Shown: positions 33,840-46,555, numbered from the stretch's first letter. The stretch is DNA of 64,000 bases from Oegoconia quadripuncta (GCA_949316235.1 OX438748.1:30064836-30128835), one strand, 5' to 3'. A program made the numbers and translations. Notes: generated by a model from the letters alone, not told the origin.

Positions 33840-34345
33840 TCTCTATCAGCACATACACATGGTTTTGAATACTCATGTTAGAGAGCAACACGGTAAGGAG
33901 TGGAGCAAACTCGAACGCCTTACACATTCTAAAATGTTTATTGGCTATATTGTTGCAGGTATAACCAAGAAAATCTGCAGGTTGGACAGAAAGCAAACCC
34001 GCTTTCTAGTAGGTGCGCTGACTGGTCATTATGGAACGAGGGATCTCTTATTTAAAATGGGTCAGCTGAAAATTCAACCTGCAGAGCATGCAAGAAAGAA
34101 AGGGAATCGATTAAGCACCTTTTGTGTGACTGCGATCCCATGGCCGCAAGGCCTATGCGTCATTTTTGGGTAAGGGGTAACCTGAACCCAGAGACTACAT
34201 GCGCTTTACACTAACCTGTGTCATAAGGCTTATGAAGTCTATAAGTTGGCAGTAGGAGAGAGCGAAAGCAGAGGAAGTGCACAAAGGATCCCGATTGGGT
34301 CGAAGTGCCTTTGGGCATATGTCCAACGCCACGGCAAATATAAGA
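33840..34345 (+). mobile_element. LINE RNase-H-end fragment, copy 2
   Basis: The + strand encodes KQTRFLVGALTGHYGTRDLL then FKMGQLKIQP, and after frame changes KHLLCDCDPMAARPMRHF-like text and SESRGSAQRIPIGSKCLWAY. This is the C-terminal end of an RNase-H-bearing LINE ORF. Broken by frameshifts. Confidence 0.6.
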
Positions 34346-36232
34346 GTAGAAGAAAAGGTGAAGGTATAAAGCCCTATTCTCTGCCATTGTGTAAAGAAGT
34401 CGTTTTTCCTATTCGAATAAATTCGAAAAAAAAAACTAATCATTAGGCTCATCAGTGTCAAAGCAGAGATATGTGGTCATTACTCCGCCAACAAACTCTT
34501 AAATTGAAGAAGTGTAATTTCGATAGCTGCTAAATTGTAGAGCCTAGCATGCCATCACAGTCTATCAGTCTTTTATCAGATATTTCGGTGAGTGAATGTT
34601 GGAATTCATCATCATCATATCAGCCACCGTCGTCCACAGCTGAACATAGGCCTCCCGCATAGAATTCTAGAGTGACCAGTTGAACGCGGCCTGTGTTCAG
34701 CGCTTTCCCGCGACATTCATCAGGTCGTCTGGCCTACTGGTATTCGACCGTTTTTTTTCATTATTCTATAGTCGTCGCTGTACTATATTAACACTATCCT
34801 CCAGAGGTTGCTGTTGAGGGTTACAATCCCCGGAGCTCAAAACTTTTTTAATTGATATTTTCATAAAGCACCGCTCTGCCATTAACCATATTTTATTTGT
34901 ACAAACACTGATAGGAGTCGCGGAGTTTTGCATTTTTGATATGGATTGCTGTACTTTTTAAACTCAGACAAAAACGACGAGTGTTGTGTTTGGTGGCGTT
35001 ATGTGTGTGATCCGATTTAAGTGCGGTTTTTTACATTAAATATTACCATAGGGGAACCTATATTTTGATGATAGTCATTTCAGCCGTTTCGAAAATATTT
35101 AAATATTAACGCAGTATCGATACGAAAAGAAGTAGAATACAATAGCTTTGCACAATTGGATGATATTTTAATATCTCGGGAGTTTTCTCAATGTTCAATT
35201 CATGTTTTGCATGGGAAAAAAAATATTTATTTAGAAACAGTAACAAATAAAGAGATGGAATTTGAATATAAACTAGAACAAATGTAAAAAATTGTTTTGT
35301 ATTAAAATATTGAAAATAAGTGTAAAATAAAAAGTTTTTTATATTACTCCCAAATAAAACTTAGTAAAATAAATTAAAAGTAGGCTAAAGACAAGAATCC
35401 TACAATATATAAAGGAGTATTTAAGAGGAAGAAAAATAAGAAATAACTTGAATGAACTTGGTTGGTAAGAGGTCAAGGGTATCATAGGACGCCCAGTGAA
35501 AATAACTTCAATATTTTCGCTATAGTTACATTCTTACGTTCTAATCACCTATCAGCACCCTAAAGGTGTTTAAATCTCATATCATTAAAAGCAGTATTAG
35601 CAAAATAATCTCTCTTAAGTCCATAATGGATCACCATTAAAATGGCGGGCTTCTGTGGACTTAGTACTGGATTAAGACATTTTTGAAGTAATTTTTTTCT
35701 GTGGACCAGCTTAATCGGCACCTTCAATGGATTAAAATTTTCTTTTTGATTAGTGGTGTCATTACAAATTAAATGAAACTACACTTGATGTCACGTTAGG
35801 TTTAAGCTATGCTTGAGTTTTCTAGAAGCAAATGCATTTAGTTTTCAACTCGTGACGTCAGTTGAAAATAACAAATCCCTAGGAGAACTAAGCGTCTCGG
35901 ATATTTTTTCGTTCAGCGATCGCGAAGCGGCGTACCCGTTTCTCCCATTTATAAATTACTGTATAGCTGTGAGACTGGGATGCCCAAAACAATTTATCAC
36001 CCCAATAACTTAAGGGATTACATCTCAGGGAAGGAGTTTTTGTTGAAGGGACAAACTGCCGAATGGCTGGGGAAACGTTTCGCGAATCTTATTTCGTAGG
36101 ATTGCTGCAAATGATAATTTAAGGTGATATTAAATGCTTAATGTCCATCGCTCTTTACTTTGATAGCATGTTGAATGTCACACCAAACTTTTGTAAATAT
36201 AACTTATTATATTGACTACTCGATATTTGTAA
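34346..36232. other. Intergenic DNA with small repeat fragments
   Basis: About 34605-34745 is a degraded RTE-like fragment (cagctgaacataggcctccc). About 35222-35293 repeats 11796-11868. Nothing else can be supported. Confidence 0.4.
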
Positions 36233-36486
36233 ACCGCCTCCATGGCTCAATGTACACAACTTAGGTTTTACGAATCGGAGGGCGCGGATTCGATCCCCAG
36301 CTGGGTACTTAAATGTTTGGTATTTAAAATGTATGTCTGGCTAGGTTACCACCATCTTATTTAAGCTTGGCGCTTTTTAAGCATTGTTGTGTTCCGGTTA
36401 GCAGTACGCTTCCACCTTCGGCCTCATCCTCTCTTAATATCAGGTGTGATTGAGGTCAAAAGCTAACCCGTTGTGCATAAAAAAAT
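36233..36486 (+). mobile_element. SINE-A copy 7, internally deleted
   Basis: The head (accgcctccatggctcaatg) and tail (aggtgtgattgaggtcaaaa, A tract) are present, but ~70 bases of the body are missing. Confidence 0.75.
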
Positions 36487-37029
36487 ATCCCAGGAAGGTG
36501 AAGGATCCCCTAACTTATTTGATTGACGTGGAACCTTATCTTGAATAATGGGAACATCACAATAGTATCAATGTTGCTGCTTAAAGACATGAAGATTTCC
36601 ATCAACCAAATCGAGTCGAGTCGGTCAGGAATCGAAAGATAAAGGAATGATTTTCGAACCGGTTTCACTGCAATAATACTTCAAAGACGGAACTACGTAT
36701 TCTGAAATTAAAGTTCGAAATTATTCACCAAGTGAACCGAAGTTCCCGGTTACGATAGTGAGTTAAAGGCAGCTTAAATTAGTTCAATGAGTTGGTTCTC
36801 GCACTTCGCACCATTCAACTTTATGTAAATATCTAGAGAAAGCACTATCTTGAATTTAGTAATTGCATTACTACTGGCTGCTTTGAGATGAGGGGTAAGT
36901 ATTGCAATATTTTGTTTTCGTTGAAAAGTAAAGAATATGCTGTACGCGTGGCCACACTTCGCCGCGTCTTCAAGAATTTGATGTTTTTACTATCGACTCG
37001 CTAAGAAGTAGTATAAAAGGATGTACAAT
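36487..37029. other. Intergenic DNA, no supported gene
   Basis: No supported feature. Confidence 0.35.
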
Positions 37030-37409
37030 ACGCTTTAAAAAGCGTAATTTTGACTGCGTCCGTGCAGCGACCAAATCTATGCACCAACATATTTGCCCTT
37101 AACGACAATGGCCTATGTTCTCTTTCAATATCAATATGTGAGTACCTTTTTATTTCGAGTTACACGCGGGCGAATGTCACTCTAGACCTTGTTGAGTCCA
37201 CTGTATTTTTGGGCATTACTTCGGACGCCAAATTACACTGGGGTCCTCATATCCATAAATTGGCGAAGAAGCTCAGCTTTGCAGCGTATGCAGTCATAAA
37301 AAATAGACAAATATCGAACGTAAATGCTGCTAGATTAGTATATTTTAGTTATTTCCATAGCCTGATGTCTTACGGCATCTTGCTGTGGGGAAATTTTTTT
37401 TGTAACTAA
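37030..37409 (+). mobile_element. Jockey/CR1-like reverse transcriptase fragment
   Basis: The + strand is open for 119 codons and contains VFLGITSDAKLHWGPHI, KLSFAAYAV and ARLVYFSYFHSLMSYGILLW. This is the highly conserved C-terminal RT (thumb) region of jockey-type LINEs. It ends abruptly at NFFCN and stop, with no catalytic YADD region, so it is a dead fragment. Confidence 0.75.
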
Positions 37410-38474
37410 CCACCTCCTCCTCACCTGCCCTACCAACCTGCGTCCCCCGAAAGACATGGTTCGGGGTGTCAGTGGGGTATCGGCCACTTTCCTGGGCTAC
37501 GACAGGAAGATTTAACCACTAACCGGGCATACGCCTGCCCTTTGAAAACTCCAACTCCACCTCTTCCTTACCCCAAACATCTTCATATATCCAGGTGAAG
37601 TCTCAACTCCTCTTTGTGCAATCCGCATCAAAAATTTTCGTTACACCCCATACGATTTTCTAAATCCACACACTTTATATTTAGGATCGGATGTACTCCG
37701 ATAGCGACCGATCCTACATACAGAAATCCTGAGTTGAGACCTCACCCCAAAAAAAAAAAGAAATTATTCTGTAGGGACCCCCTTAAGCCTCGCGCCACGT
37801 GGACGCCCATTTTTACATAATTCAACTCTAATATGCCAATACAGGGAAACAGCTGACTTGTGCCTATTAATTAACTACAATGACCTAGTAAAATTCCCCA
37901 TTTCTATTTTGTAGAAAAAACTTGATAATAATTACATTTTCCGCTACTGCCTTTATTATTCCTTTTGATTCTACCTAAGCATGTCTTTATCATACTACAT
38001 TGTCTTATTGTCGTAACGATAGTAGTGATGACCCCCTATAATTAATAATTCTGGAGCATTAAAAAAAAACCATCTGGTGTCCGCTCCAGGAGGTGTTTGG
38101 TAGGGGCCTGAGAATTGCCCCCGGCTTGTGGAAGTGGAGGATCGCCAGGGTGAGGCGCTCTCCCGCCTCCAGTTGCCGCCTGCTTTAAGGTCGTTTTCCC
38201 TTACATTTAATGTCCCGATAATACTTCGTAAACCCGTTGTAATGTAATCCAGTCGCTACTGTTTAAATTTAAAAAGCTGAATCATGTAGGCAAAGCATAA
38301 TCGACCAGACGTTGGACCAACCCTTGTATATATTAAATCTTACCTATAAATTGTAAATTGTGTGAAGAATGTTATTAATAAGCTAAATTGATACATACCA
38401 TACAAATAAAGAAACTACACCAGGAGAAATTGATTCATTTCACCACCCTTCTCCGGAGGATAGTTGTTTTTACG
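37410..38474. other. Unassigned, possibly retroelement-derived DNA
   Basis: Two GC-richer patches (37410-37530 and 38080-38200, with gggcctgagaattgcccccg) contrast with the AT-rich background and may be remnants of an inserted element. No ORF or boundaries are supported. Confidence 0.3.
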
Positions 38475-38640
38475 TTACACAATATACACAAATTCTTTTT
38501 TTTTGTAGATAAATATAAATACTTATTATAAATGTAAACATAGTTTGGGTACAGGTGTCCATATTCTAGCAGGATTCGAAAAAGCGACTTTTTGGTATAG
38601 TGGTCAGAGTTTTTAACCGCTACACCAAACAGGTCGTCAA
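38475..38640 (-). mobile_element. SINE-B copy 4, diverged
   Basis: The head (gacgacctgtttggtgtagc, gtcgc-degraded B box) and the start of the body are recognisable on the minus strand. The 3' half is missing. Confidence 0.55.
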
Positions 38641-39351
38641 ATCTAACTGAAGGATTGGCGAATGAGCTAGAACGCCTTCAGAATATGGCCAAACCTAACG
38701 AAAGCGTTTGCTCTACTAGTCTTCATTACATTGAGATAGGAGCTAGAATTTTTCACAAAATTGTAAAGTGATATTAATTTCAACTTTCATCGTTTCTGAA
38801 CAAAAGGGTCTTATCGAGCAATTTGAGAAAGCCATGAAGGGCTCGATTTTACCTTTTAAACTAAAAAGACATAAACACGTCTTGTTATATTGATCTTTGA
38901 AGCTGGTTTGAACCAGCGACCTTACATAAACCAGGGCATTCCATTACGAATTACACTTATCTCCGCTCGTGCATGATGAAATTCGTCGAGCCTTTGATCT
39001 CGCATAACGTTGTCATATCATTTTTTCTCATTTAACAAGCGATTGGATGTACCACGCTTGTAGCTGTAAGTGTATACCAGTCACATTTTCCATTGAGACG
39101 TTTAATGACCTTATAATGATACTGAAAAGTTATTTTGCGTGCGTTCACCTTAAGGCGAGACTTGTGAAAACGTTTCACAAGTTTCACTTAAACGAATAAT
39201 GAACCTAGTAACTTTCAAAAGTTTGTTGAGTATCAAATCAAGATTTTGACGTTCTTTGAGGATGATGGAGAACTGATCGATTGGGATGAGAGTTGAGATT
39301 TCCCAGTGCTACAACCTTTATCTGATATATTATCGGATGTACAAGGTTATT
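38641..39351. other. Intergenic DNA, no supported gene
   Basis: No supported feature. Confidence 0.35.
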
Positions 39352-39890
39352 ACGACCTGTTTGGTGCATTTTTTTTTATGATTGACTGGATTCGCGTTTG
39401 ACCACAATCTCACCTGATGGAAAGTGACGATGTGGTCGAAGATGAAGCACGCGATCCCAGTAAATGCCTATTCACTCTACTCTTGAAGATCCCAAGGTTG
39501 TAGGATTCAGGAAAGACTGACGCCGGAAGGGAGTTCCATGCCTTGGCTGTTCGGATGATGAATGAAGAATCGAACTTCTTAGTGCGAATGTTCGGTATAT
39601 TAACTATATACGGGTGGAATCCCTCCCCACGCCTAGTGACCCGAACATGGAAGGGTGACGGTGGAATAAGATTATGTAATTCCAACGCACACTCCCCGAA
39701 ATGCATCCTGTAAAAAACTGAGAGACAGGCGACTTTGAGATCACCTATGAGTCTCATGGCACTTTGTTCCACAGAAACGTCGTGTAGTGGTTAGAAACTC
39801 TGACCGTTATACCAATAGGTCGCGGGTTCCAATCCCGCTAGGGGCATATCTTTGTATGATGAATACGGACACGTGTATCCTCACTGAATT
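39352..39890 (+). mobile_element. SINE-B copy 5, interrupted by a LINE
   Basis: The first head bases (tacgacctgtttggtg) lie at 39352-39367. The head resumes at about 39780 (gtgtagtggttagaaac, cgcgggttccaatcccgct) and runs into the body, which is cut short near 39885. Confidence 0.65.
39369..39776 (-). mobile_element. LINE-L fragment inserted in SINE-B
   Basis: The minus strand is open for 120 codons and encodes LHNLIPPSPFHVR, IRTAKAWNSLPASVFPES and FKSRVNRHLL, followed by the 3'UTR and an A tract at the left. It is a 5'-truncated non-LTR insertion, 30 codons longer than the one at 14211-14572. Its sequence tattaactatatacgggtgg at 39598-39617 is the unoccupied form of the mariner target at 49186. 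Confidence 0.7.
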
Positions 39891-40639
39891 CGCAACAATC
39901 CTTTATTTTTATTTTTTCTAGCCATATTGATTACAAAATATATGATTTAATTAGATCATATATTTGAGGTGTATCGGCTTTTTGGTATATCAAATATGAC
40001 CTTCTATCCATTCACTCAATTTTAAAGTCACTATAGGACATAAGCCACTCCCACAGCGCAATTTGCATTGCTTTTCAAGGGAGGTATGTGCATCGATAAC
40101 TCCGACATTCAGGAGGTTGATTTGCGTAATTCTTTTTGTAAATGAAAGGGGATACAGTTAAATTGGTCCCTTTGAAATTTCAGTGCATTCGAGTTCGTAG
40201 TTTTTCGTATTCGAATGCTTGTATAACTAACGATCTAGGTAATTTTTAATTGTCATTCTATCTACTATATTTAGGAACTTTAGGAAAACCTATTAATTGG
40301 CTATTGCTGACCTAACACCAATTGTAATATTATTATTTGGAACATAGCTGTTGGTTTTCTAAATAAAATGCCCTACCACCAATTTAAGTAAATGATACTT
40401 TGACTTGTAAGTGTTGATATAAAAATCAAAAGATAGACGATATAACTTAATTGATATAAGCCATTTGATTCCCATCTCGAAGAGGTGTTGGAATAATTTG
40501 TTAAGAAATATTGCAAAATGGCGTCGGCGTATTGGCGTTATCCCCTACGACATTGTGGCATATACTCTACTATCTGTTACCCGTGATTTCGTCCGGGTAA
40601 TACATTACCTCGTTATGGCTTCGCCGTAGTCGGGTAAAA
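39891..40639. other. Intergenic DNA with a short repeat piece
   Basis: About 39890-39985 (caatcctttatttttatttt ... gaggtgtatcggctttttgg) recurs at 10925-11000. The stretch near 40575-40605 carries acccgtgatttcgtccgggt, a variant of the acccgcgacttcgtccgcg repeat end. Confidence 0.4.
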
Positions 40640-41190
40640 CAGTAAATTACATACACGCAAGGAATACTAAAGTGCTCATCATAATATCAGCCATAGAACG
40701 TCCAGTGCTGAACTTGGCCTTCCCCATAGATTTCCTGAGCGAGCGGTTGTAAAGTGGCATGCTGGTGCACCCACTCAAAAGGTTTTCAGTGGACGTCCAA
40801 CGCTGTGCTTGCCGGTGCGTGGTCTCCACTCGAGAACTTTAATGCCCCACAGGCCATCAGAATAAGAATAAGAATACTTTATTATGAACGCCAAAACACG
40901 ATACAAAAACAAAGAAGTAGTAAATTATAGCTAAAATAGAAATACAATTATGAAGAAAATCCCGACAATGCTGTCACGTGTTGCGGCGTGCACAAATGGG
41001 TTAGCACTCAGCTCATGCTGCGACGAATCAGAGCGCTGGTTTTCAGTGCCCCCAGATCAGCAATCAGTTCTTTGAGCTATGTGCCCTGCCCACTGCCACT
41101 TGTCAGCGACCTTTGTTCGCTAACGGATTTCTTAATTCCTGATTCGATCACATAGTGAAACACCTTGCATCGCCCTCTCTGTAATGACTT
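40640..41190 (-). mobile_element. RTE-like LINE fragment, interrupted
   Basis: The minus strand gives landmarks of the RTE C-terminal tail (ETTHRQAQRW, tgagcactggacgttctatg). It is split by a family C insertion at about 40856-41066, flanked by catcag/gatcag, after which tgtgccctgcccactgccac continues the same LINE. It is degenerate. Confidence 0.5.
40856..41066 (-). mobile_element. LINE 3'-end fragment (family C) with TATTC tail
   Basis: On the minus strand it begins near ctgaaaaccagcgctctg and ends with aataaagtattcttattctta. It sits inside the RTE-like fragment. Confidence 0.5.
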
Positions 41191-41345
41191 TGAGCTTTCT
41201 TATGAGACACATAACTTTAACAAATATCTAAATTTTATAATTGATTAATCTATGAATACTATTTGAAATTATTAATAGGTATGTAACTAATTCTGACTTC
41301 TGTGAATCTCAGTCATTGTAACTAAATGATTACTGTAACTAAGTA

Positions 41346-41765
41346 TTGGGTCTTTACCTATGAAGTTGGAGTTTTTTTTCTTCGTTAATCATATGCACCA
41401 ATTCCTGCGATTTTCAAAGCTATATCCAAATTTGTTTTTTACTTGGAAAATGGAATATTGTTTCAAGGTTTCACATGAAATATTTTTTAATTTCTGGGCT
41501 AAATCACATAATAAAAAAATTTGAACAGAGCTCTTTTCATGTGCTTCCCATAATCATTCCTTAGATTCGCTGAAACTTTTATAAAGCGGTTACTTTTAAA
41601 AATTAACGCTGCCTATACTTAACTTAATATTATCCGATAACACACACAAAGTTTAGCTAAATTTGGATTTGCCGTTCCCAAAAAAAATCAAAAATGTTTG
41701 TATGGAGAAAACAGTCTTAATGAAATTCTTCATACAAAACGCCAATTTCATAGGTAAGGACCTAA
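41346..41765. mobile_element. MITE-M copy 4 (420 bp)
   Basis: Both ends are intact (TTGGGTCTTTACCTATGAAG and, reversed, TTAGGTCCTTACCTATGAAA), flanked by TA at 41344-41345 and 41766-41767. This is the cleanest forward copy. Confidence 0.8.
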
Positions 41766-41767
41766 TA

Positions 41768-42569
41768 TAATGTAAATGTTTAAATACAATCATAATTTTT
41801 GTATATAACATATAATTAAATTTTGCATGCTAACTTCTGATAAAATGTGTCAAACAAATATGGTAAATGAAGTCTGTATGTATGTAGAAATACATATATA
41901 AAATTATTTTATATATGTATTTCTACATTCAACTGCACCAAATTTTTAATTTCGAAATAATAGAACAATATTTCTACAGGTTTCGTTCAGAAAGATATCG
42001 ATGGAAGTAAATCACCGAGTATCGATGTATCGTGTTACGCTAACGACCGCGACCGCCTGGCGGCATTCCAGAACTACCAGGTCTTTGCCTAAGTAAAAAG
42101 AAAACGAAACAAGGGGCCGATGGCGGGTGCGGCGTAGTTTCGGCAACTTGGCGACCGCTGGTGGAAGAGCCTTATTCTGTGGATAAAATTATATTTGGGT
42201 GTTGATTTTCGGTCATCGGATCGTTCGGTCAATGTTATCCTGGGGAATCCATCAATCCATCAAATCAAATTACATCAAATTTTTTATATATTCTTTATTG
42301 CACATAAAAAAACATGTTGACAATCAGTCGGAAATATTGTACAAAGGTGAGCTTATCTCTAATAGAGATCTCTTCCAGCCAACCTCAGTGGTGGTTAGAG
42401 CATTGTGCGGGACGGACGGACGGTATATAATATAATATGTTATTTACATACATACACTACTAGAATACAGAAATACACTTAGTTATAAAATTACACGTGA
42501 TTATTAGTAAACTATATAATATAAATAAATAAATATCACATATATAAGTACATAATTATATAAATATAT
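41768..42569. other. Intergenic DNA with a 45-bp palindrome
   Basis: 41883-41927 is a palindrome (tgtagaaatacatatataaa ... reversed), arms 22 bp. About 42290-42400 is a LINE 3'-UTR-like fragment (gagatctcttccagccaacc). A GC-richer patch at 42030-42170 has no recognised product. Confidence 0.4.
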
Positions 42570-42800
42570 ATCTTAAATCATGATAGAATGATAGTGCTCT
42601 TTTAGCCTCTTCTTGAATACTTGGACGGAGGGACTCTCTCGGATCTGTGCAGGAAGCTTGTTCCACAACTGTGCAGCTCGTACTGTGTACGATTTAAAAA
42701 AGAAATTGGAATTTGACAAGGGATAGGGTAGGTTAGGGTTTTTTGCATGTGCCTCGACTGTGTAATATTTGTACCTGATTGTTTGTGTCATGAGATGGGT
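42570..42800 (-). mobile_element. LINE RT C-terminal tail fragment
   Basis: The minus strand encodes TVRAAQLWNKLPAQIRESPS then VQVFKKRLKEHY and stop. This is the 'LWNxLP...F(K)xxL' tail that follows RT in jockey/CR1-like LINEs, from a different family than LINE-L. It is likely part of the same insert as the UTR piece to its left. Confidence 0.6.
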
Positions 42801-43794
42801 TTAAATAAATTTTTCTTTCTCTCTTTCTTCAAAATTGCTTTATTTTGTAGGTACACAGGGTACACTCAAAATAGACAGATTTTACCTTTTTAAAGCTACT
42901 GCTTGTTCAAAAGACAATTTTCCCCTGAGAACAAGCAAGAAACTCGAGAGGTTGCTCTTTTAAAAAAAGGTTTTTATACTACAAAATTATTATTTTATAT
43001 TATAATATTTCATTATATAATAGGATTTACAAAAAGGCATAATAATATTTCATTATTAATTGTGAAATAGCCTGGTTATGCGAACGAGCTGGTTATGTCC
43101 ATGAATATAAGTTTCTGTTTTATAGTATCTTTAAATTTATTGATAGGAAGATTTTGTATAAATAAATTAATTAATGTTCAAGCTCTGGATCCAGTTCGCA
43201 GCCGCTGGGGTAAGCACATCTATTTCTTCCAATCTGCGGGGGAAATGATTCCCGGGGCACTTACCGTATCGGTCGTCATTAGTGGAACGCTAATGTACTT
43301 ACCTAACAATAATAATGATATTTCTGAATAAACTGCAGATCCATGATGCATGCATGCAGATGCAGATTAGCATGACTTGACTAACATAATTTTTTAATTG
43401 TAGGTTTTATCTATGTGATGCTATTGCAAGACAATTGACGTCGCTGACATTAGCTAATTTGGCCAGGTAGTCACACTTGGATCTCGAGGATCCCTTTGTT
43501 CATAAAACGGCTCTGAGAAGTATTGCCATATTCTACGAAACTAATTGCACTGGAAACCCCTGAGCCCTGCAGTGAGCACGGCGATAGCAGAATATTAGGA
43601 TATTGACAGACACCTTTGTTTCTATATCGAAAAATAAATGTGTTTTTTTATTATTATTTATTATCTAAATTATTATTTTTCTAAATTAAATCTAAATTAA
43701 AAAAAAAACCAGGCTATTTCACAATAAAATGATAATAGACATATAAAGTATGTAATAATTATGAGTTATTGAACCAATTATCAATTATTATTTG
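42801..43794. other. Intergenic DNA, no supported gene
   Basis: AT-rich. No supported feature. Confidence 0.35.
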
Positions 43795-43981
43795 TTATCT
43801 AAGTCTGCCGCCAAACAGCAATGTTAATAGCATTGTTGTGTTCCGGTTGTCAGAGATAAGATAGCCAGTCCCCCAACTAAGAAGGGTTTCCGGGTCAGTA
43901 CGCTGCCACCTTCGTCCTCATCTTCACTTAACATCAGATGTGATTGAGGTCAAGTGCTAACCCGTTGTGGATAAAAAAAAA
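43795..43981 (+). mobile_element. SINE-A copy 8, 5'-truncated
   Basis: Body and tail only, ending gtggataaaaaaaaat. Confidence 0.75.
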
Positions 43982-44556
43982 TGTGTAAATATAATCGTTA
44001 ATTAAATGTGTAAATATAATTAAATTTTGCATGCCAGTGTCTCGTAAAATGTGTGAAACTTTATATTATGTGAATGAGATCTGTGTACCACATTTAGAGC
44101 ATTATAAATGTATTTGTATTTGTAAAAGCTCTTATGTGTTTTGAAGGTGTTGTGTGTGATAGTGTATGCGTGTGTGTTCAATCTTTGGCCGGGTATATCT
44201 CAATATAGTTTGGTCCGATTTGGTTTTTGTTATATTTAAAATTATAGTAGGGGAAAGGTTCTTTGAAATCTGTGTTGATATTTCAAAATTTTCATACCTA
44301 GCAGAACAATTGAGCAGTTTTCCTTGCCTACGAGCAGAAATCTCGCGTGCTTACTTTGACGAAACGACATCTCTTCCATAACGTAAAAAAACAAACAGAA
44401 TACTACCGTATCATAACCCGAATATACTCGTATATTTTTAAGTAGTTATCGGACTTTGGAAGCAGCTCGTAGCTTTGAAGTTTGTATATTATTGAAACAA
44501 CTTTATTTTAATGGAGTGTAAGTTTTTAAATCTCCAACAAATAATCATTGTTTTCA
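43982..44556. other. Intergenic DNA, no supported gene
   Basis: A 71-codon open frame at 44166-44381 has no recognisable domain. Nothing else is supported. Confidence 0.3.
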
Positions 44557-45345
44557 GCCGCCAAGCAGCAATGTTAATAGCATTGTTGTGTTCCGGTTGT
44601 CAGAGATAAGATAGCCAGTTCCCCAAATAAGATGGGGTTTCCGGGTCAGTACGTTACCACCTTCGGCCTCGTCTTCACTTATCTCCCTGGATGCTTTGAG
44701 TGAGATAAGTGTCGGCTCTTTGGTCGCCTGCGACATCGACCAGTCTGGTCGCTAGCACATTATAGAGTGATTTACGATTGGGTTTACGATTCGGAGGTCG
44801 CGGGTTCGATCCCCAGCGGGGTACATGTTGTACTCGGTTTGGTTGGTGGTAGGGCATTTTAAATGTCCGGCTGGCTAGCTACCACCATCTTATCTAAATC
44901 TGCCGCCAAGCAGCAATGTTAATAGCATTGTTGTGTTCCGGTTGTCAGAGATAAGAATGCCAGTCCCCCAAATAAGATGGGGTTTCCGGGTCAGTACGTT
45001 ACCACCTTCGGCCTCGTCTTCAATTAACGCCCTGGATGCTTTTAGTGAGATAAGTGTCGGCTCTTTGGTCGCCTGCGACGTCGACCAGTCTGGTCGCTAG
45101 CACATTATAGAGTGATTTACGATTTAAATGTCCGCCTGGCTAGCTACCACCATCTTATCTAAATCTGTCGCCAAGCAACAATGCTAATAGCATTGTTGTG
45201 TTCCGGTTGTCAGAGATAAGATAGCCAGTCCCCCAAATGTTGGGGTTTCCGGGTTAGTACACTTCCATCTTCGACCTCATCTTCACTTAACATCAGGTGT
45301 GATTGAGGTCAAGTATGTATCCGTTGTGCGTAAAAAAAAAAAAAA
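44557..45345 (+). mobile_element. SINE-A cluster with a 345-bp tandem duplication
   Basis: Three SINE-A tails lie head to tail. From gccgccaag at 44557, the sequence repeats from 44902 with an offset of 345 bp that still holds at tttacgatt (44771 and 45116). The unit joins a SINE-A tail to a ~90-bp non-SINE segment (tggatgctttgagtgagata ... cattatagagtgatttac). The first unit also contains a full tRNA-like head (44780-44830); the second has lost it. The last copy ends in a long A tract at 45331-45343. Confidence 0.75.
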
Positions 45346-45979
45346 TTTCATTAAACAAAAACTCAAGAAAAAAAAACAATAACGAAAATAGCACTTGTGA
45401 ACAGAGATTGAGTACAATTACGCTGTTATCTACTTATTTAAGTCGAAAAAAAAATGTATATAGAAACAAATAAAGATTATATTTATCTTTCTAAAAATAT
45501 TGAGAGCCTTATCGTGTTCATTTGTCATAGTCAATTTAGTTAATAATAACGGATTGACTGAATATAGCTAAAATTTAGCTGAATATCTTTTTTGATATCT
45601 TGCTTCAGTGTATCTTTAATACCTTAAGTACTTAAGAGGGTTTATTGCTTCCAGTAGCGCTTTCTTTTTAAATACAGGATAAATAAAATCGCTGGTACCT
45701 GCATCCGAGAATCCTAAAAGCCTAATAAATAATACATAAATAGCTATAGTTAGTTATAGGTTAAATAAATTGTATAGGCTAAGTTTGCCTGTAATTTGAA
45801 CTCTGAATTATACTCCTGTCTAGTCCGCGCACGCAACTTCACTAGATATAAATGTTTGTGTAATGTGTGCGTTGTGCCGAAGTCACGCCATTATTGAGAA
45901 AGGGTTAATATTTTCTTTTGAGAAAGGGTTAATTTCCTATACCATTTTTTAAGGTTTCCCTTATTTTCAAGTAAACTAC
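45346..45979. other. Intergenic DNA, no supported gene
   Basis: AT-rich. No supported feature. Confidence 0.35.
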
Positions 45980-46380
45980 TCACACCGACGTGTTTTCGAT
46001 GCACGTTATTCTATTCTTATGTTTGCCATAGGCACAGATTTGGGGGTAAGCTGTGGCCATATTGTTGGACATGTCTCCAAAGTTACTTCGACCCTGGATT
46101 TTTGTGTGCTTCCCCCTGCTTTCGCTTTCTTCTAATGTCATGTTATGAACTTCATAATTATTGTGATACAAGGTTAGTGGTAAGAACCTGATGAAGGATC
46201 TTCGGGGTATACCTTACCCAAATAGTGCTTAGGCCTTACAGCCGTGGAATCGCAGTTACACAAAAGTGCTTCATTGATTCCAAATAAGAGATGTCTCTTG
46301 CCGTAGTATCCAGAAAGCGCAACCAGTATGAACCGAGCTTGTTCTCTGAGTTCGATGCAGATAACTGAGATCAATGAATA
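45980..46380 (-). mobile_element. LINE RNase-H-end fragment, copy 3
   Basis: The minus strand encodes LREQARFILVALSGYYGKRH then LLFG, corresponding to the VGALTGHYGTRDLLF segment at 33990, and, after a stop, TLEESESRGKHTKIQGRSNF. It is degenerate. Confidence 0.5.
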
Positions 46381-46555
46381 CTGTGACTTACGTGGTGTTC
46401 AAATATTGATGCTATTTCACTAATATGTACTATCTGGATGTTTTCTTACTGTTATAACTAGGTTCGACTGATTCTCAAAGCACATAAACACACATCCTAG
46501 GACAGACTGCACCACGGTTGAACACAATGTTTTCAAACAATCAGCCTATCCCAGG

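Noticed and set aside
37050..37409. Host gene at the 119-codon open frame
   Set aside because: The conserved segments are the C-terminal reverse transcriptase region of a jockey-like LINE.
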